From: Linum tenue
Lineage: Eukaryota; Streptophyta; Magnoliopsida; Malpighiales; Linaceae
Assembly (NCBI GenBank): GCA_946122785.1
Contig: CAMGYJ010000011.1
Coordinates: forward strand, 56,470,449-56,534,448
Direction of reading: 5' to 3'
DNA: 64,000 bases
Shown: in pieces, positions 9,799-21,753 of the stretch
Numbering within the stretch: position 1 is the first letter of the stretch
How the letters are laid out: the number at the start of each line of letters is the position of its first letter
The notes under the pieces: model-generated
The model's input: the letters and a program-made list of their open reading frames with translations, nothing else
What the model was told of the DNA's origin: nothing
Databases searched by the model: none
Made by a program: the position numbers and the translations under genes

Positions 9799-10763
9799 TG
9801 ATAAACCCTAGATACGGCCTTATGATCAGAGTTGAGCAATTGAGAATCAAATTGAGCTCCTAGCTCAATTCCTCGAACAGAAACATGGTTAAAGTGATGA
9901 ATGTGAATGGAACTTCGTGCAATTCTCGCAATGGGAGAAAGACTCGAAGCTTAGGGTAGAAGCTTGGCCATGAATCAGCGTGACTAGCTGATCGATACAA
10001 GCGCTTGATTGCTTAGAATCCTCCAAGAAATCTAACTCAATTCCTCCAGCAAACTTGCGAGATGAATCAAAGCTCAATTTTGTATTCGATGAACAAAAAA
10101 CTGACGATTTACATTGTAGACGAGAGTTTAAATAGACTAACTAATCTTACAATACAAGTAAAGAATATCCTAAACATGCTATAACTCAAATAGAAACAAA
10201 TTCTAATTGGAAAAGGAAATTAAAACAAACAGAGGCAGAATCCTAATCTGTCTCGGATTTGGATTGCTCTTCCTCCAACAAGTGTTGATACGATCTTGAA
10301 GCTTCTCGTTCGAGCACTCCCAGGGATCAAACTCATCACCCAATCCCAAGTCGTTGTAGAAGAAGATGCGTGATCTCATGGATGACAACCCATGAATCTC
10401 GACTCTCTTTCCTGCTCCTCGACGAGAGCTCCAAAGATGACTCCTCCCTCCCAATCCCATATATAGCCAAATCTGGCTGTCTTGCCAGTGTCGAGCTAGC
10501 ATCTTGATCGTCCCGGAAAGCCATCTTCTGGATCTCAGCTCGAGCTCCAAAACACTTCATTCTAACAAACAGCTCTCCCTCTTCAAAACAAGCCCAAGAA
10601 CCCAAGTTTTCACCAAGCCAATTGCGAATTATGCTCATCCAAAGTTGACACATGAAACTATCAAAAACACTTAGGCAAAAAATCAGTGTTCTTCAACGTG
10701 CCTAGCTTGCCTTCATGATCGATCAATTCCATTCGTATTAATGTCTAAATTGAGATCATATCA
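9799..10763 (-). mobile_element. LTR of a Ty3/gypsy-like element (relic)
   Basis: The segment begins tgataaaccc and ends gatcatatca, giving TG...CA ends with a short inverted repeat (tgata/tatca). Immediately beyond the right end, the minus strand carries a GGGGGAGGGAC purine tract, which is the position expected of the polypurine tract before a 3' LTR. A TATA-like TATTTAAAC box lies near 10126-10136 on the minus strand. No reverse transcriptase remains. Confidence 0.55.
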
Positions 10764-11537
10764 GTCCCTCCCCCATAAAAAAGCTTTGACCTCAAAGCTT
10801 TGGCCTTCCGTGTCTCATATTCATCAGAGAATCGCTCCCAAATTGGAACGTAAGATGGCAGCTTGAACTAGAAGTTCTGGCCAACTTCGTCAATGTTCGT
10901 CATACTCAAAATTGGGGCTTTCTTCCTCACGGATCTACAGCACAATTCAAGGCCACCATTAGCTTCGCCTACCTTCGAATTGAAATTCTGGGCCGGTTTC
11001 AACCTTTGAATCATCGTCTCTGTCATTGAATCGTGATTTCCTGATTTCCAGCCACTGTCGAAGTTTGAACTCTTCGAACCCAGAAATTGCAATTGAGATT
11101 TGGGGGTTTTTATGCAAGCGCCTCCGGTCGAATTGAATCGTTCGTACAGCTTCCTGGATCGATAACGATTGATTTTGCATCAGCCGTTTGGATCGAATCA
11201 CCGCCAATGAGTCCACCCAATAAGCTCGAATTTCCTTAGAATTTTGCCGTTTTCAGAGCACTTTTGGGTCGAATTGAATTCAGCCATTCAGGTACCGTCG
11301 TTCCAATGGAAGGTGCGGATGAGCTTCCTGGGGAAATTTGGAGTGTACCCTCAATTTCGGTGAGGCTCGATGCTTCGCAGATCACCCCAACCAATTCCAC
11401 CTCTCTCCTGCCCTGTTTCGTCGCCGTTGAACAGGATCGTCGACAATGGGGTGCTCTGGATTTCTTGTACCCAGTAAACATCAGCTTCTGGAGCATGCTA
11501 TTACTTACTTTTCTAATTGTTTTTAATCTCATTTTTT
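10764..11537 (-). mobile_element. internal-domain relic adjoining the LTR
   Basis: Begins with the polypurine tract (minus strand) and continues with sequence that has only short open frames and no recognisable gag or pol motif. The duplicated host block resumes at about 11540, so this is the rest of the inserted element. No second LTR was found, so the insertion is truncated or deleted. Confidence 0.4.
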
Positions 11538-11574
11538 GAATATTCCCTTACCTAATTACAGTAGCATTTATTTC

Positions 11575-11725
11575 TTCTTAAGGCATTGTTAAGCTGCCTT
11601 GTGGAATTTCTACTCGCTAATGTCTTGTTATTGGTTTCCACTTTTTGCGTACAGTCTTGTCTCCATACGATAGTAAAACAAGAGTTCTAGCAGACTTTCT
11701 TTTATTTCAATAGGATAAACAGCAC
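11575..11725 (+). pseudogene. Ty1/copia pol relic, copy 3 (short)
   Basis: Shares ttgttaagctg, cttgtggaa and the gtcttgtctccata region with the copia relics at 2575 and 5765 but is shorter and more decayed. It sits just downstream of gene 3, in the same relative place as the other copies. Confidence 0.55.
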
Positions 11726-11814
11726 TGTGACAAACATACATAACCTCTTTTTTTTCCTGAGTCAGATAGTAAAAGCATTTTTTTTTTGTTTCATGTTCAT
11801 CGAAATTTTTTAAG

Positions 11815-12291
11815 TGCATTTGGCAGTTGCTATAATTATAACATGGAAACAAACTTAACTACATGTATATGTTCACAATGCCAACAAACATTTCTCCAAC
11901 AACAAGTTTTTTCACCATAAAAAAAACTTGGGAATTGCATGAAAATATTCCACTCCAATAATACCCATATCAAGCATATACCATCACAACATAGAATTGT
12001 TCGACCAGCTTATTATAAAAATGGAGACATTAACTATTCTCCTCATTACATAAACAGTGACCAACCACTGACACAACATCACTACCAATCGTTCACATTA
12101 CAAACGACGACCCGAAACAACAAACCCCAGTTGACCAGTTCACCAAACACTGGATTATTATTGAAACACAAAAAAACAGAAACAGTTTTAGTAATAATAA
12201 TAATATCATGGCACACCGGCCACCATGCATGCACGTAGCCATTGCTAGGGCAACAGCCACCACAACAACAACACCATCACCACTCGATCTT
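11815..12291. other. 3' flank of acidic-tail gene 3 (duplicated block)
   Basis: Non-coding and closely similar to 3680-4159 and 8300-8741, with the shared words acatggaaacaaacttaact and acaaacgacgacccgaaaca. Confidence 0.6.
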
Positions 12292-12894
12292 CTACTTCTT
12301 CGTCTCCATAGCCTCAACACCACCGTCTTCCTCCTCCTCCTCTTCCTCGTCCTCGTCATCCTCCTCATCATCAGAATCATCAGTATCGTCCTCGTCGTCA
12401 TCCAACTCGAAGTCGCCGACAACGGAGACGAAACCATCCTGGGCGACGTAGATCGTCACTTTGGTCATCGGCAGTCCATCCTTGGCGTAAAACCACCTCC
12501 TCTCCAAACCAAGGCTCGCAGCCCCGGCCGAACCAGAACCAGAACCAGAACCACCACCAGCAGAAGTCTTGTTGTTGTTCTTGTTGTCAATTTCGTCACC
12601 TTCGAGGGCGACGAAGAGACGGAGGGCGACGTCGGCGACCTTGTCCACGATGGCGACGTTGTCCTCGGGGTCCGGGATCTTCATGGGGAGGAAGGACTCG
12701 ACAATCTTGCGCACGTACGGCGTCGCGCTGTCCTCGTTCAGCATCGGCTCGAGCGGGAGGGTGAACACGCGCTCGGCCTCGCGGGTGACGGGGGCGCCGC
12801 CGTTGGGGCCCGTGGCGGTGGTCACGATCGCCACCACGTTCAGGTGGAAGTACTTGTTCCCGTTGCCGTTGCTGCCTGATGCCGCCGCCGCCAT
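12292..12894 (-). CDS. acidic-tail small protein, paralog 3 (unknown function)
   Basis: Single exon, 200 residues, the longest of the four paralogs. Conserved blocks: KYFHLNVVAIVTTATGPNGG, FTLPLEPMLNEDSATPYV, ESFLPMKIPDPEDNVAIVD, RWFYAKDGLPMTKVTIYV and QDGFVSVVGDFELDDDED. It is longer because of a Gly/Ser repeat linker (GGGSGSGSGSAG) and an expanded Glu/Asp tail ending GGVEAMETKK. The linker and tail are encoded by simple triplet runs that could expand by slippage. The start lies just downstream of the shared TATA-box promoter. No known domain and no targeting signal. Confidence 0.8.
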   Translation of the reverse strand: MAAAASGSNGNGNKYFHLNVVAIVTTATGPNGGAPVTREAERVFTLPLEPMLNEDSATPYVRKIVESFLPMKIPDPEDNVAIVDKVADVALRLFVALEGDEIDNKNNNKTSAGGGSGSGSGSAGAASLGLERRWFYAKDGLPMTKVTIYVAQDGFVSVVGDFELDDDEDDTDDSDDEEDDEDEEEEEEEDGGVEAMETKK

Positions 12895-12976
12895 GATGTG
12901 AAAGTTTGTGTGACGATGATGTGTTGTAATGTGAAATATTGTGTGGCGTGAGGGTGTGAAGAGGCAACAACGGTGG

Positions 12977-12986
12977 GTTTTATAGA
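12977..12986 (-). promoter_or_regulatory. TATA box of acidic-tail gene 3
   Basis: Minus strand CTCTATAAAACC, about 85 bp upstream of the ATG at 12894. Confidence 0.7.
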
Positions 12987-13041
12987 GCGATGAAGCAGCG
13001 TTTCGTGATGCGGTACTATGGGATTTGCCCGCGCACGGTTA

Positions 13042-13051
13042 CATGCATGCA
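13042..13051. promoter_or_regulatory. RY motif (CATGCATGCA) upstream of gene 3
   Basis: Third copy of the palindrome, preceded by gcacggttac and followed by agcggttgattca, about 60 bp upstream of the TATA box. Confidence 0.6.
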
Positions 13052-13146
13052 AGCGGTTGATTCAATTTGAAGGAAATAGAGTAATGACTAATGAGTTTCA
13101 ATAACTGTTGAGCGGTAGGGCGGGAAAGACAAATAATTTTATTTAA

Positions 13147-13148
<2 letters not shown>

Positions 13149-13182
<34 letters not shown>
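13149..13182 (+). repeat. (AAT)n microsatellite
   Basis: About eleven uninterrupted AAT units. Confidence 0.9.
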
Positions 13183-13183
<1 letters not shown>

Positions 13184-13489
13184 GCTTACGTTTTGAAGTT
13201 TTCTAACAAGAAAGAAACAGATCAGATCAGTGGTTGGGCCAGTAGAATATATGTAACCACTAAATCAGATAAAACATCTATTTGATTCATTTGATTGGAT
13301 GGTTGGAGATTAACCAAACGATTTTAAACGGTTTGACATGACAGTAGATGAACCATCACGATTTGACTGGTCCGTACTGGTTGACTACTTTAACCACAAA
13401 AGATTGAGAACAAAAAATACATTAATCGTAAACTAGTTCAAAACCATCCAACTTTTAATCACTAATTTTGTTTATGCTTCCTTTTATTT

Positions 13490-13650
13490 AATCTTCCATC
13501 CTCCTTGTCAGATTTATTTTTTTGTTTCTCTATGGATTGTCATTCTTATTATTGACATAAATTTATTACAAAAAATGTTGAATTCTTTTGTGAGATAGTT
13601 TGAATGATTTGTTAGAACTTTTCGGTGATAGATGATATGAATTTGAATTG
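13490..13650. repeat. segmental-duplication block, copy 5 (partial)
   Basis: Contains ttttgtgagatagtttgaat and the stretch through tagatgatatgaatttgaa, matching 1790-1950. Non-coding. Confidence 0.65.
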
Positions 13651-14330
13651 TTTGAATTTCAAAGCCAAGTGAGGCATCCTGGTCGTTACTATTCCCTAGC
13701 AAGAGAGTCGTTGATGTTAGTAGAGAGGGGGAGAGCTTCTTTCTGTCGGTTCCCAAGGGATTTTCTTTGTGGTGGGACCCTTGACACACGTGTCCCACCA
13801 GGTGTGTCAATTTGTTTTCGCGACCAGAAAATCTAGATGAATAGAATTGAATTGCACCTTTTGACTTCCAAACAAACGATTGAACAACACAGTTCACACC
13901 TCTTTGAACAAAGTTCAAACAAGGGTGTTCAATATTCTGATAACTATGAGACAGATCTACATTAACTTAGCCCTACTCCTATGGAGGTTCAGTGAGGCTC
14001 CACATCTACAACTATGGCTAAATTTGCAGAGGAAAAGATAAAAGTATAAAAATTGACATTGTGTTGTCTGGCGTGATTTTGGAGAACCTCTCCACTGTTG
14101 TCTTCACCTTCTATTTATAGCCACAAGAAGTAACTGCTTTCAAAAAGCGCTCTGCTGAAGTGGAGTGACGGTTACTCTCTTTAACTGCTCCACTGATGCC
14201 CTAACGATGGTAGTGCCCTCCTCTTGAGACTTCATTCCCTACTCTTGGTATCTTCTCCGTAGCTTTGCTTGTCTGTAGAGAAAAATTGTTAAGGCATGAA
14301 AGGGTGACCCATTGCCACTTGACTCCCCCT
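13651..14330. other. no gene seen
   Basis: No convincing coding region. A short hairpin (ttgacacac / gtgtgtcaa) spans 13781-13810. The rest is unique-looking sequence of moderate GC. Confidence 0.4.
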
Positions 14331-14334
14331 TGTA

Positions 14335-14918
14335 TGATCACCTCATGGGGGTCGTACGTTGATGACCCACCCTGACCACCTCACGGGGGTGTAAGTTGAT
14401 CACCTCATGGGGGTGTTCCTTGCCTTTGCCACATTCGACCATCCAACTCCACCTACATTATGATGATCACCCCCTGATCATACCATGGGGGCACCATCAT
14501 TCTCCATTCTTAGTCATATTTCACTTCATGGTATTGCATCCCATGGGAGTGTTGGTATGGTGGCCACCCCCCTTACCACATCATGGGGGTGGCAGTATGA
14601 TGCCCACGTTGGTATGTGGCCACCCCCCGGCATGTCATGGGGTGGCGGTATGTGGCCACCCCCCTCGGCACGTCATGGGGGTGGTGGTATGTGGCCACCC
14701 CCCTCGGCACGTCATGGGGGTGGTGGTATGTGGCTACCCCCTCGACATGTCATGGGGGTGGCTCCAGCACTCCTTGCCTTAGCCAAATTCGCTCATCTCC
14801 CCCCTCACTACGTCATGGGGGTGACAGTATGATGCCCACCCCCTTACCTAGTCCACCCTTACCACGTCCTGGGGGGTGGCTGTATGGTGCCCACCCTCTA
14901 TACCACGTCCTGGGGGTG
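14335..14918. repeat. GC-rich minisatellite
   Basis: Degenerate tandem repeats built on cacgtcatgggggtgg and tatgtggccacccccc words. The cleanest part (about 14640-14760) has a 39-bp period repeated about three times. The unit is self-complementary (ggggtgg against ccacccc, and gtggccac). Open frames here are low-complexity read-through of the repeat and not genes. The LARD-like element inserted at its right edge, and the array's continuation (gggtggctccaacactta) is seen beyond 35863. Confidence 0.8.
14914..14918 (+). repeat. target-site duplication of outer element, left (gggtg)
   Basis: Matches 35863-35867 exactly and abuts the TG end of the outer LTR. Confidence 0.85.
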
Positions 14919-17900
14919 TGTAACACCCCACCCTAAAATCATGGGTCGAACCAATGGTTCAACCGCGCAGCGGAAAACACTCGGGGTTTACGTTTTCAAA
15001 ATCTTGACTCAACTGACATCCACATCATTCTCATATGTTTAAAATTCAACTCATCATAACAATTACTAAAAATCATATTCTCAATTCATTAATCCATCTT
15101 CGTCAAATTCAGGATTCACCAAACCCATACTATCAGTCTTATCTACTCCGTTCATACTCAACTCAAGTTAATGATCATACATGACCATTGTAAACTATCA
15201 TGCATGCTCAAAACCAGAATCGTAAAAATAAGGATTTCGAAGTACATCAATATGTGAAAAACCTTTTAAACCAAAATCCTCCATCGATCATTGTGTAGTG
15301 CCAGAGTCATCCTCAATTTATCACACCTGTCACATCTAGAAAGAAAAATGGGTCAGCTACTAAGCTGAGTGTGTGGACCTGGCCTATACGGCAAAACTAT
15401 TGTTAGCATGCCATCACACCATCACATCTTGTTGATTAAGAACACATCATCAACAAATTATCATGCCACACGAAAATCTCATTAATCTCTAGATTTATTT
15501 CTAGGTCATCAATCCAAATTCGTCTTTAACCCAATTCCTCATGGTATGGCTTTCATTAATCAAGTCGTATATCGACATAAAATCGTAAACTTACCTCAAC
15601 TCATGAATCCATAATATCAATCCTTCATTCAAAGTAAACTCATCATTTAAGCATCAAGCATGTCAATCATTCATCCATAATCAAATCACCAATTTGGAAT
15701 TAACCATATCAATCATTCATCCATAATCAAATCACCAATTTGGCATTAACCATATCAATCATTCATCCATAATCAAATCACCAATATGGCATTAACCATA
15801 TCAATCTTTCAATCAATCATCAATCGAATATAACTTCACGATTTCCTTTGTGGAAATCATCTCCATCATATATATCATATGCAATGCATGAAATGCAGAC
15901 TCTCCATTTATTATTAATTTGCGCGCTAAGGTCACCATACGCCCACCCCGCTCGAGCTCATCATCTCAGTGGTTATATCAAAAACCACAATCTCATCCAA
16001 TCTAGGATTATCATAAATCCTTTCATCAGGACCGCAGCCCAATCCATCTCATAGGGGTAGGCATAGGCCCTTCTATGTCTATGTGATTTAACATGATCAA
16101 ACAATATCAATTTCTCTCTTCCATCATATCTCAATCGATCCAAGAAATCAATAGCGTCCCATTGATATTCCCAGTCCATGCATATCTCACATCATCTATG
16201 CATACTTTGATGCATTGCATGATCTCAATATAATCATCATCTTCTCAATGATATAAGTAATTCATTCTCTTCAATCAAACGTGACAAATCTACCAAGTAC
16301 TCAATTTATCAATACTTCATTCACTCATCGTAACCATTTAACACATCAAATACAAATCGATCATGATAATATTTCATCCGCATCATCATTAATCAAAACA
16401 TTCATCATATCAACGTTGTCACAAAATATCTCAGTAATATTTATAATTACCAATCACATTTATACCAAACGATATTCTAATCACGTCATAATCATACACG
16501 TCAATCGCATCACTAGCAATCAATATCCGTATCATCATCATCATCATCATCATATCATAATCATATATCATGAACAATATAATTTCATTCATCATAAATC
16601 ATTTTATCATACGAACCATATAATCTAAAATACATCGGTTTATCCATATCTTCCATTAATTAATTATAACAAAATAGCAACTAAATATATTATGATCAAA
16701 ATCTCATCTTCATGAATTTCTATTAATCACTTGAAACCATTCTAAGGACCATACTCATATATATAATTCTCATGATTATCAAAGTTCATTTGAAAAGGTC
16801 TCCCCTAATAACACATCTCTCAATAATTATTTCTTAAAGTACAAACTAAATCATAGTTCGTCATGATTCATTAATAAGACTATTTTCAATATTTCAATTA
16901 AATACTCAATTAACCATTTCTCAAAATTAATCATAAAACGTAAATCAAATTAAATCCAAGATAAAATTACTCATGGTAATCACTTTGAACTCACACTCTA
17001 ATTTAAATAATTTTCTCTTAATCACCACTATTCTGAAAATCATAATACGTTCCCTTTAATAACGAAACCACGTAGAAACCGATTTCATCCATCAACAAAT
17101 CCAACAAATATCACAAATCCTTTGATGTAATTATTCTGACCAGAATTCCTTCTCATATACTAATCCAATTTATAAATTCCCAATTTCACCCTTTTAACGT
17201 CATAACTTCAATTAATTCCGCAAAGTCAATTATTACCAATATAATCATTGTCATGATAATATATCATGACTAATTTCGTCTCAAGATTCCTCAAATTTCC
17301 TTTCCTTATTCTGATCTCAGTAGACCTTTTCGGAAAATATTCGGAGTTCACCAAATACATCAACAATTCCAATACGAGATTAATAATAATAATTATCATA
17401 ACAATCAGTTAACTTCATCAATAATTTCATCCAAGGTCACAACCATGAACCAATCACAAATCCATCATAATCATTAATCATCAAATCAATCATGCGTATT
17501 TAGAAATAAACACGTAATTCCGGTTCCCTTTTACCGTAAGCCCACACACCTTATTTATGACGAAATCCGATTCTGTGAAAGCTCAGGAAATTCCATATCT
17601 TGGTTTCAAAATATTCTCCTCGTTCTCACGATCCTGTAGGTGAAGACGGTTCGTCGTTTGGACGTCAAACGAACGAATTATGAACGAAATACGAATTCCG
17701 TTAGTACTCAAAGTACCAGGGACTAAATACGAAATTTTCCAGTCAACTAAAAAGAGGTTGACCCGTCTCTGTGGGAAAATTACAGAGAGCTCCTTTAACT
17801 TTTCGATTTACCAGACATGGTACCTTGATTTGACAGATTTTTGCTCAAAGTTCGGAGGCTCGGTTCTCCCTCATCCGACGTCCGAATTCGATTTCGTTGA

Positions 17901-18365
17901 CACCATGACGCTCCTGAGATCGCCCTCTTCGCAACCATACTCACCTTTCAAAGTATGGTTGAAGTTCATTTTTCTGGTTTTTCCGGCGACCCTCCGACGA
18001 AACTCCGGCGAAGCTCCGACGAGACTTCTAACGACCTCCAAACTGAATTCTAACTCCGTGGATCGATTTATGACTTCCTCCCGAGCACAACCTAGTATTA
18101 AGAATCCTTAATTTCACTCCCTTTCTATTCACTCTCTTTCTCCCTTCACCACTTACGTGAAACAAAAACGGGGGATGAGCAAAGTATGGAATTTGGTTTT
18201 GGTGTCTCTCCCCGGGAAAAGAAGCAGTGGATGCTGCATATTTGTACCGCTGCTGCCATATGCTAGCTTGGCCTTTGGATTGAGTCAAAAGGTGGAAGAT
18301 GATGGTAATGGCAGTAGTTGAGTGTGAGGTGGAATCATGATGGTGATGGAGCGTAAAGGAGTAAA
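14919..18365 (-). repeat. outer element 3' LTR, first part
   Basis: Starts tgtaacaccccacc and aligns with 31809-35257. It contains a 46-bp tandem repeat in three copies (15663-15800, word tcattcatccataatcaaat) and a short CAT microsatellite near 16530-16552. Open frames in it are not genes. Confidence 0.85.
18361..18365 (+). repeat. target-site duplication of inner element, left (gtaaa)
   Basis: The right copy at 29536-29540 is gtaat, and the empty site in the other LTR (35254-35258) is gtaat. The left copy therefore differs by one base at its end. Confidence 0.7.
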
Positions 18366-21300
18366 TGTCACATCCCGATTTCTAAAACCCTTAAATAACA
18401 ATTTTGCTCCGGAGCATATTTAAAATTTTGGAAGAAAGAAATAATAATGTGCTTGAAATACCAATACTGAAAAGAAATTGTTATAATTCATAAGCAAAGC
18501 CCTAACATTTGGGCAAACCTCAAACCATAAATTCTTATCCTTTTAAATCTCCAGTCATTACTCATAATCATAAAGCAAATAACTAAAGATTACAAATGCT
18601 GCTTACTCCGATCCGTGATCAGACATCTTCAGAAGTGTTCACGTGGTCCCCCTCTGGTAGCCTGCTCTCTCACTGGGTGCTCCTCGACTGGATGCTCCCT
18701 AGCTCCCCCTCTACGACCTGGTGAGTGGGTTGGGGTCAGTCTACGCCATTACTAAAACTTGAAGCACTTACGGGTATTCCCTTAAGTGTTCACCTCAAAA
18801 ACTTGTGGAAGTTGTTCATACTTCCACCCTTTAAATTTTAACCCTTAAAAACGTGGGAGTTGTTGTTACTCGCCACCCTCAAAAATCTTAAACCTTTGAC
18901 GACTCTGGGATCCCCTCACTAACTAGTCCAACCGCCCAGCTCATACGTATGAGGGCCAACATAGGCCTTTCCTTAAACCTTTTTATGGGAGTAATCAATT
19001 CAACCCCATAAACCTTAAGAGTATATCATACTCTTCCTTTAAATTTCATGTGATGTCTAAGTGATTCATCCACATGTTCCTTAAGAGCAACTTGCTCTTC
19101 CTTTAAACTTTCACTGGGGCGGGGGACTGGCGTTAGTGAACTACCTTAAAATCTTTTCACCCTAATTTAATTAGGAGTGAAATACCTCTTAAATGTTGAT
19201 CCTTAAAGATCAAGCAACCTTCATTAAATAACATAAATATAAAAGCTTCAAGTAAATACTGACAGCTCAAATAATCATATACTTCACAATCATAACTCAA
19301 ATAGAGCATCTCAGATAATATCTCAAATAAAACATGCTTTATCAATCACGACATAAATCAACCACTGGCATACGATTCACATAAACACACATACGTAAAA
19401 CTCATAAGTCAAATACTTGAAATTACGTAAGGCGTAGAATTTACCCCCTTAAACCACTCACCTCTCAAATGACAATTCTTAGTTCCCTTGACGTGAAATC
19501 CTTAATCCGATCGCTTCTTCAATCCTATAAACTGAAATCATCTTCCCTTAGTTGGTAATCCTCAAATTTAGTCCCATTAACGTATTGGGAAAATTTCCCT
19601 CATTGATTACTTAGTCCCAAAATCCTTTAAAAATGGCCCTCAATCTCTTTTAAATCATTTCCTCAAAACTAAACTTTTCAACCCTTTAATTCAAGAATTA
19701 AATCATCTCAAACAATTCAATAACTCCTAAAATAGCTCTTATAAAATCCTCATAAATTTCTCAAAATATATTTTCCATTTAAGATTCTAAATTCTGACCT
19801 TGGTTAACTCAAATCATTAATCTCAATTAATAAACATAAGCCCTCTTTTAAATAACCTCTTTTTCCTATTAAAATTAATCATATATAATTTTTAAACCGA
19901 GTCACAAAAACTAATAATTCTCCTCTATAATTTTATAACATCTGTAAATAATCATAGTTTCATGTAAAATTATCAAATCACCAAAACGACTTCGTACAGT
20001 ATTTTAATTAATTAAAACCAACATTCGTTTAATTTTTATAAATACAAATACAGATCCAAAAATTCTAAAATTTATACACGAGCATTATACAAATATTCTC
20101 AAATTTATAAAATTATCATATTATGAAAATACCCACTGGAAAGTGTCGGAAATAAACATAACCATGAAAACAAAATATGATTTTCGGGCCAAATTATCAA
20201 AACTTAAAACTCTGAGGGACTAAGTTGTATGTACTGAATTCATGGGGGACTGATCTGGACAATAGCCCAGCAATCATTTGAGACAGCGTCAATTTCGTCA
20301 CTAAAAGACTGTAAGTTTCGTTGCTAAAAACCCATAACTTGCATATACGCTAATACTCGAGTTAATCTCATAGAATCGGATCTGTTACCTTGGGATCGAT
20401 CATAAAACTGGGTTTGATGATTCTGGGCGTCGTTCCTCCTTGTCGATCGCCGTTTGAGTCCACGACGTCTTGTGGCAAAGCTACGGTTCATTACGTACGC
20501 GGATCGATTAGCTACAACATAACTCAAGGTGGACGGAAATTCGGGTTCGAGATTCTTACCGAGCCTGGGTCGTGTTTGTTTGGCAGGATAAGGCAGTACC
20601 GAGAGGGTCGTGCTCGTGGTCAACCGACGAGACGTGCTAGGACTAATGTGAGCACGAGAGGAAACGAGGGCGACGGACGAACAATGCTCGCTTGCGCTAG
20701 AAGGGCTGCTACTTGCTTAGGCTGCTGCTGTTGCTAGGCGAGATCAGAATAGATGGACGAGGTTGGCTGGTGGTGGCGATGTGTTTGATGGCGGGGAGAG
20801 GAAGTGGTGGCGATGGCGGAGTCAAGAGAGAGAGGGAGACTACGGTCGGGTTTTCTTTCCTTCCTAGGCTGCTGCAAGCTACCTTCCCTCTCGTTTTGTT
20901 TGACGTTTATGTTTATGGAATACAATGGTGGAGCTAATGGGTCTGCGTTGTAGTTGAAGAACCAAAAATGGTGAGAGAGATAGATAGCACTCGTGAGTGT
21001 TTACGGGAGGGAGAACAATGGGTCGTAATTTCATGGAAGGGGATGAGATTCAACTTAAAAGAAAGTTCCACCGACATTGCCTTCTTCAACTGCCCAACTC
21101 TCCTATTAAATTGGACAGCCCTATCAAGTATGGTGGTTCTTTTATTGCCGTTCCAAATTATGGCAGGATAATAAAATGATATGATTTGGTCTCTTGTGAG
21201 GCTTTGCAGGGGACTGGGGCGAGAGAGATGGGATGGGTGGGCATTAGTTGTGGTCACGGTAAAGAGAGGGAGAAGTGGGGTGGTGTACAGATGGGGTGGG

Positions 21301-21467
21301 GTGGGTTTTCTATTTTTTTGTTTTGTTTTTTTTTTGTTTTTCTTTACTAATAATAATAATAATAAGTTATTATTATTATTCCTAATTCGCAATCCTTTAT
21401 ACGTAACCGTCTATCCAATCGTTCATTTATCATGATCGAACATGAACTCAAATGTCGGGGTGTTACA
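18366..21467 (-). repeat. Tekay-type 3' LTR
   Basis: TG...CA ends (tgtcacatcc ... gtgttaca on the plus strand). Identical wherever checked to 26434-29535. Several short frames recur in both LTRs and are not genes. Confidence 0.9.
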
Positions 21468-21753
21468 TTTCCTCCACCCTTATAAAAATTTCGTCCCCGA
21501 AATTGGAACTGTTGGTTGGGGAAATAAGATGCCACTAATTGTGCCGAGGTAAATCGTATTCAATTAGAATTGGACATAGTGGGATGTAACATTTCCCTCC
21601 CCCTTAAATAAATTTCGATCTCGAAATTTTGGGTGAACTGCCTTGTTGTACTTTGGAGAACACAACATAATTACCGGGACTATTATTAAATAGTACGTAT
21701 CTCCGTATTGAGATCTGAACGCTAAAATACATTGGGACCGATCAACCACTGAT
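21468..21753 (-). other. polypurine tract region with a duplicated LTR-edge-like motif
   Basis: Reading the minus strand towards the 3' LTR, a purine tract AGGGTGGAGGAAA directly precedes the LTR start TGTAACACC. About 120 bp earlier (about 21583-21606) there is a second purine tract, AAGGGGGAGGGAAA, followed by TGTTACATCCC, which looks like another LTR start. Both are associated with an aatttcg..cgaaatt palindrome. The second may be a fossil LTR edge or an extra polypurine tract. Confidence 0.6.

Noticed and set aside
12208..12879. 223-residue plus-strand frame opposite acidic-tail gene 3 (and similar ones opposite genes 1 and 2)
   Set aside because: Mirror of the GAG/GAT-rich coding strand. 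The minus-strand frame is the one conserved across the paralogs with matching promoters.
13780..13810. Short hairpin (ttgacacac / gtgtgtcaa) as a terminator or microRNA precursor
   Set aside because: Too short for a plant microRNA precursor and not near a gene end.
14396..14936. Three overlapping plus-strand frames in the minisatellite
   Set aside because: Low-complexity translation of tandem repeats in all three frames. No start context or domain.
15663..15800. Three regularly spaced 46-bp repeats, considered as a CRISPR-like array
   Set aside because: Head-to-tail tandem repeats without spacers, inside a plant LTR and present in both LTR copies.
15848..18111. Open frames duplicated at 32738-35004
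   Set aside because: Within the LTRs of the LARD-like element. No domain, and the repeated positions simply reflect LTR duplication.
20324..21435. Several open frames duplicated at 28392-29503
   Set aside because: They lie in the two LTRs of the Tekay element. Identical in both copies because the LTRs are identical, not because of coding function.
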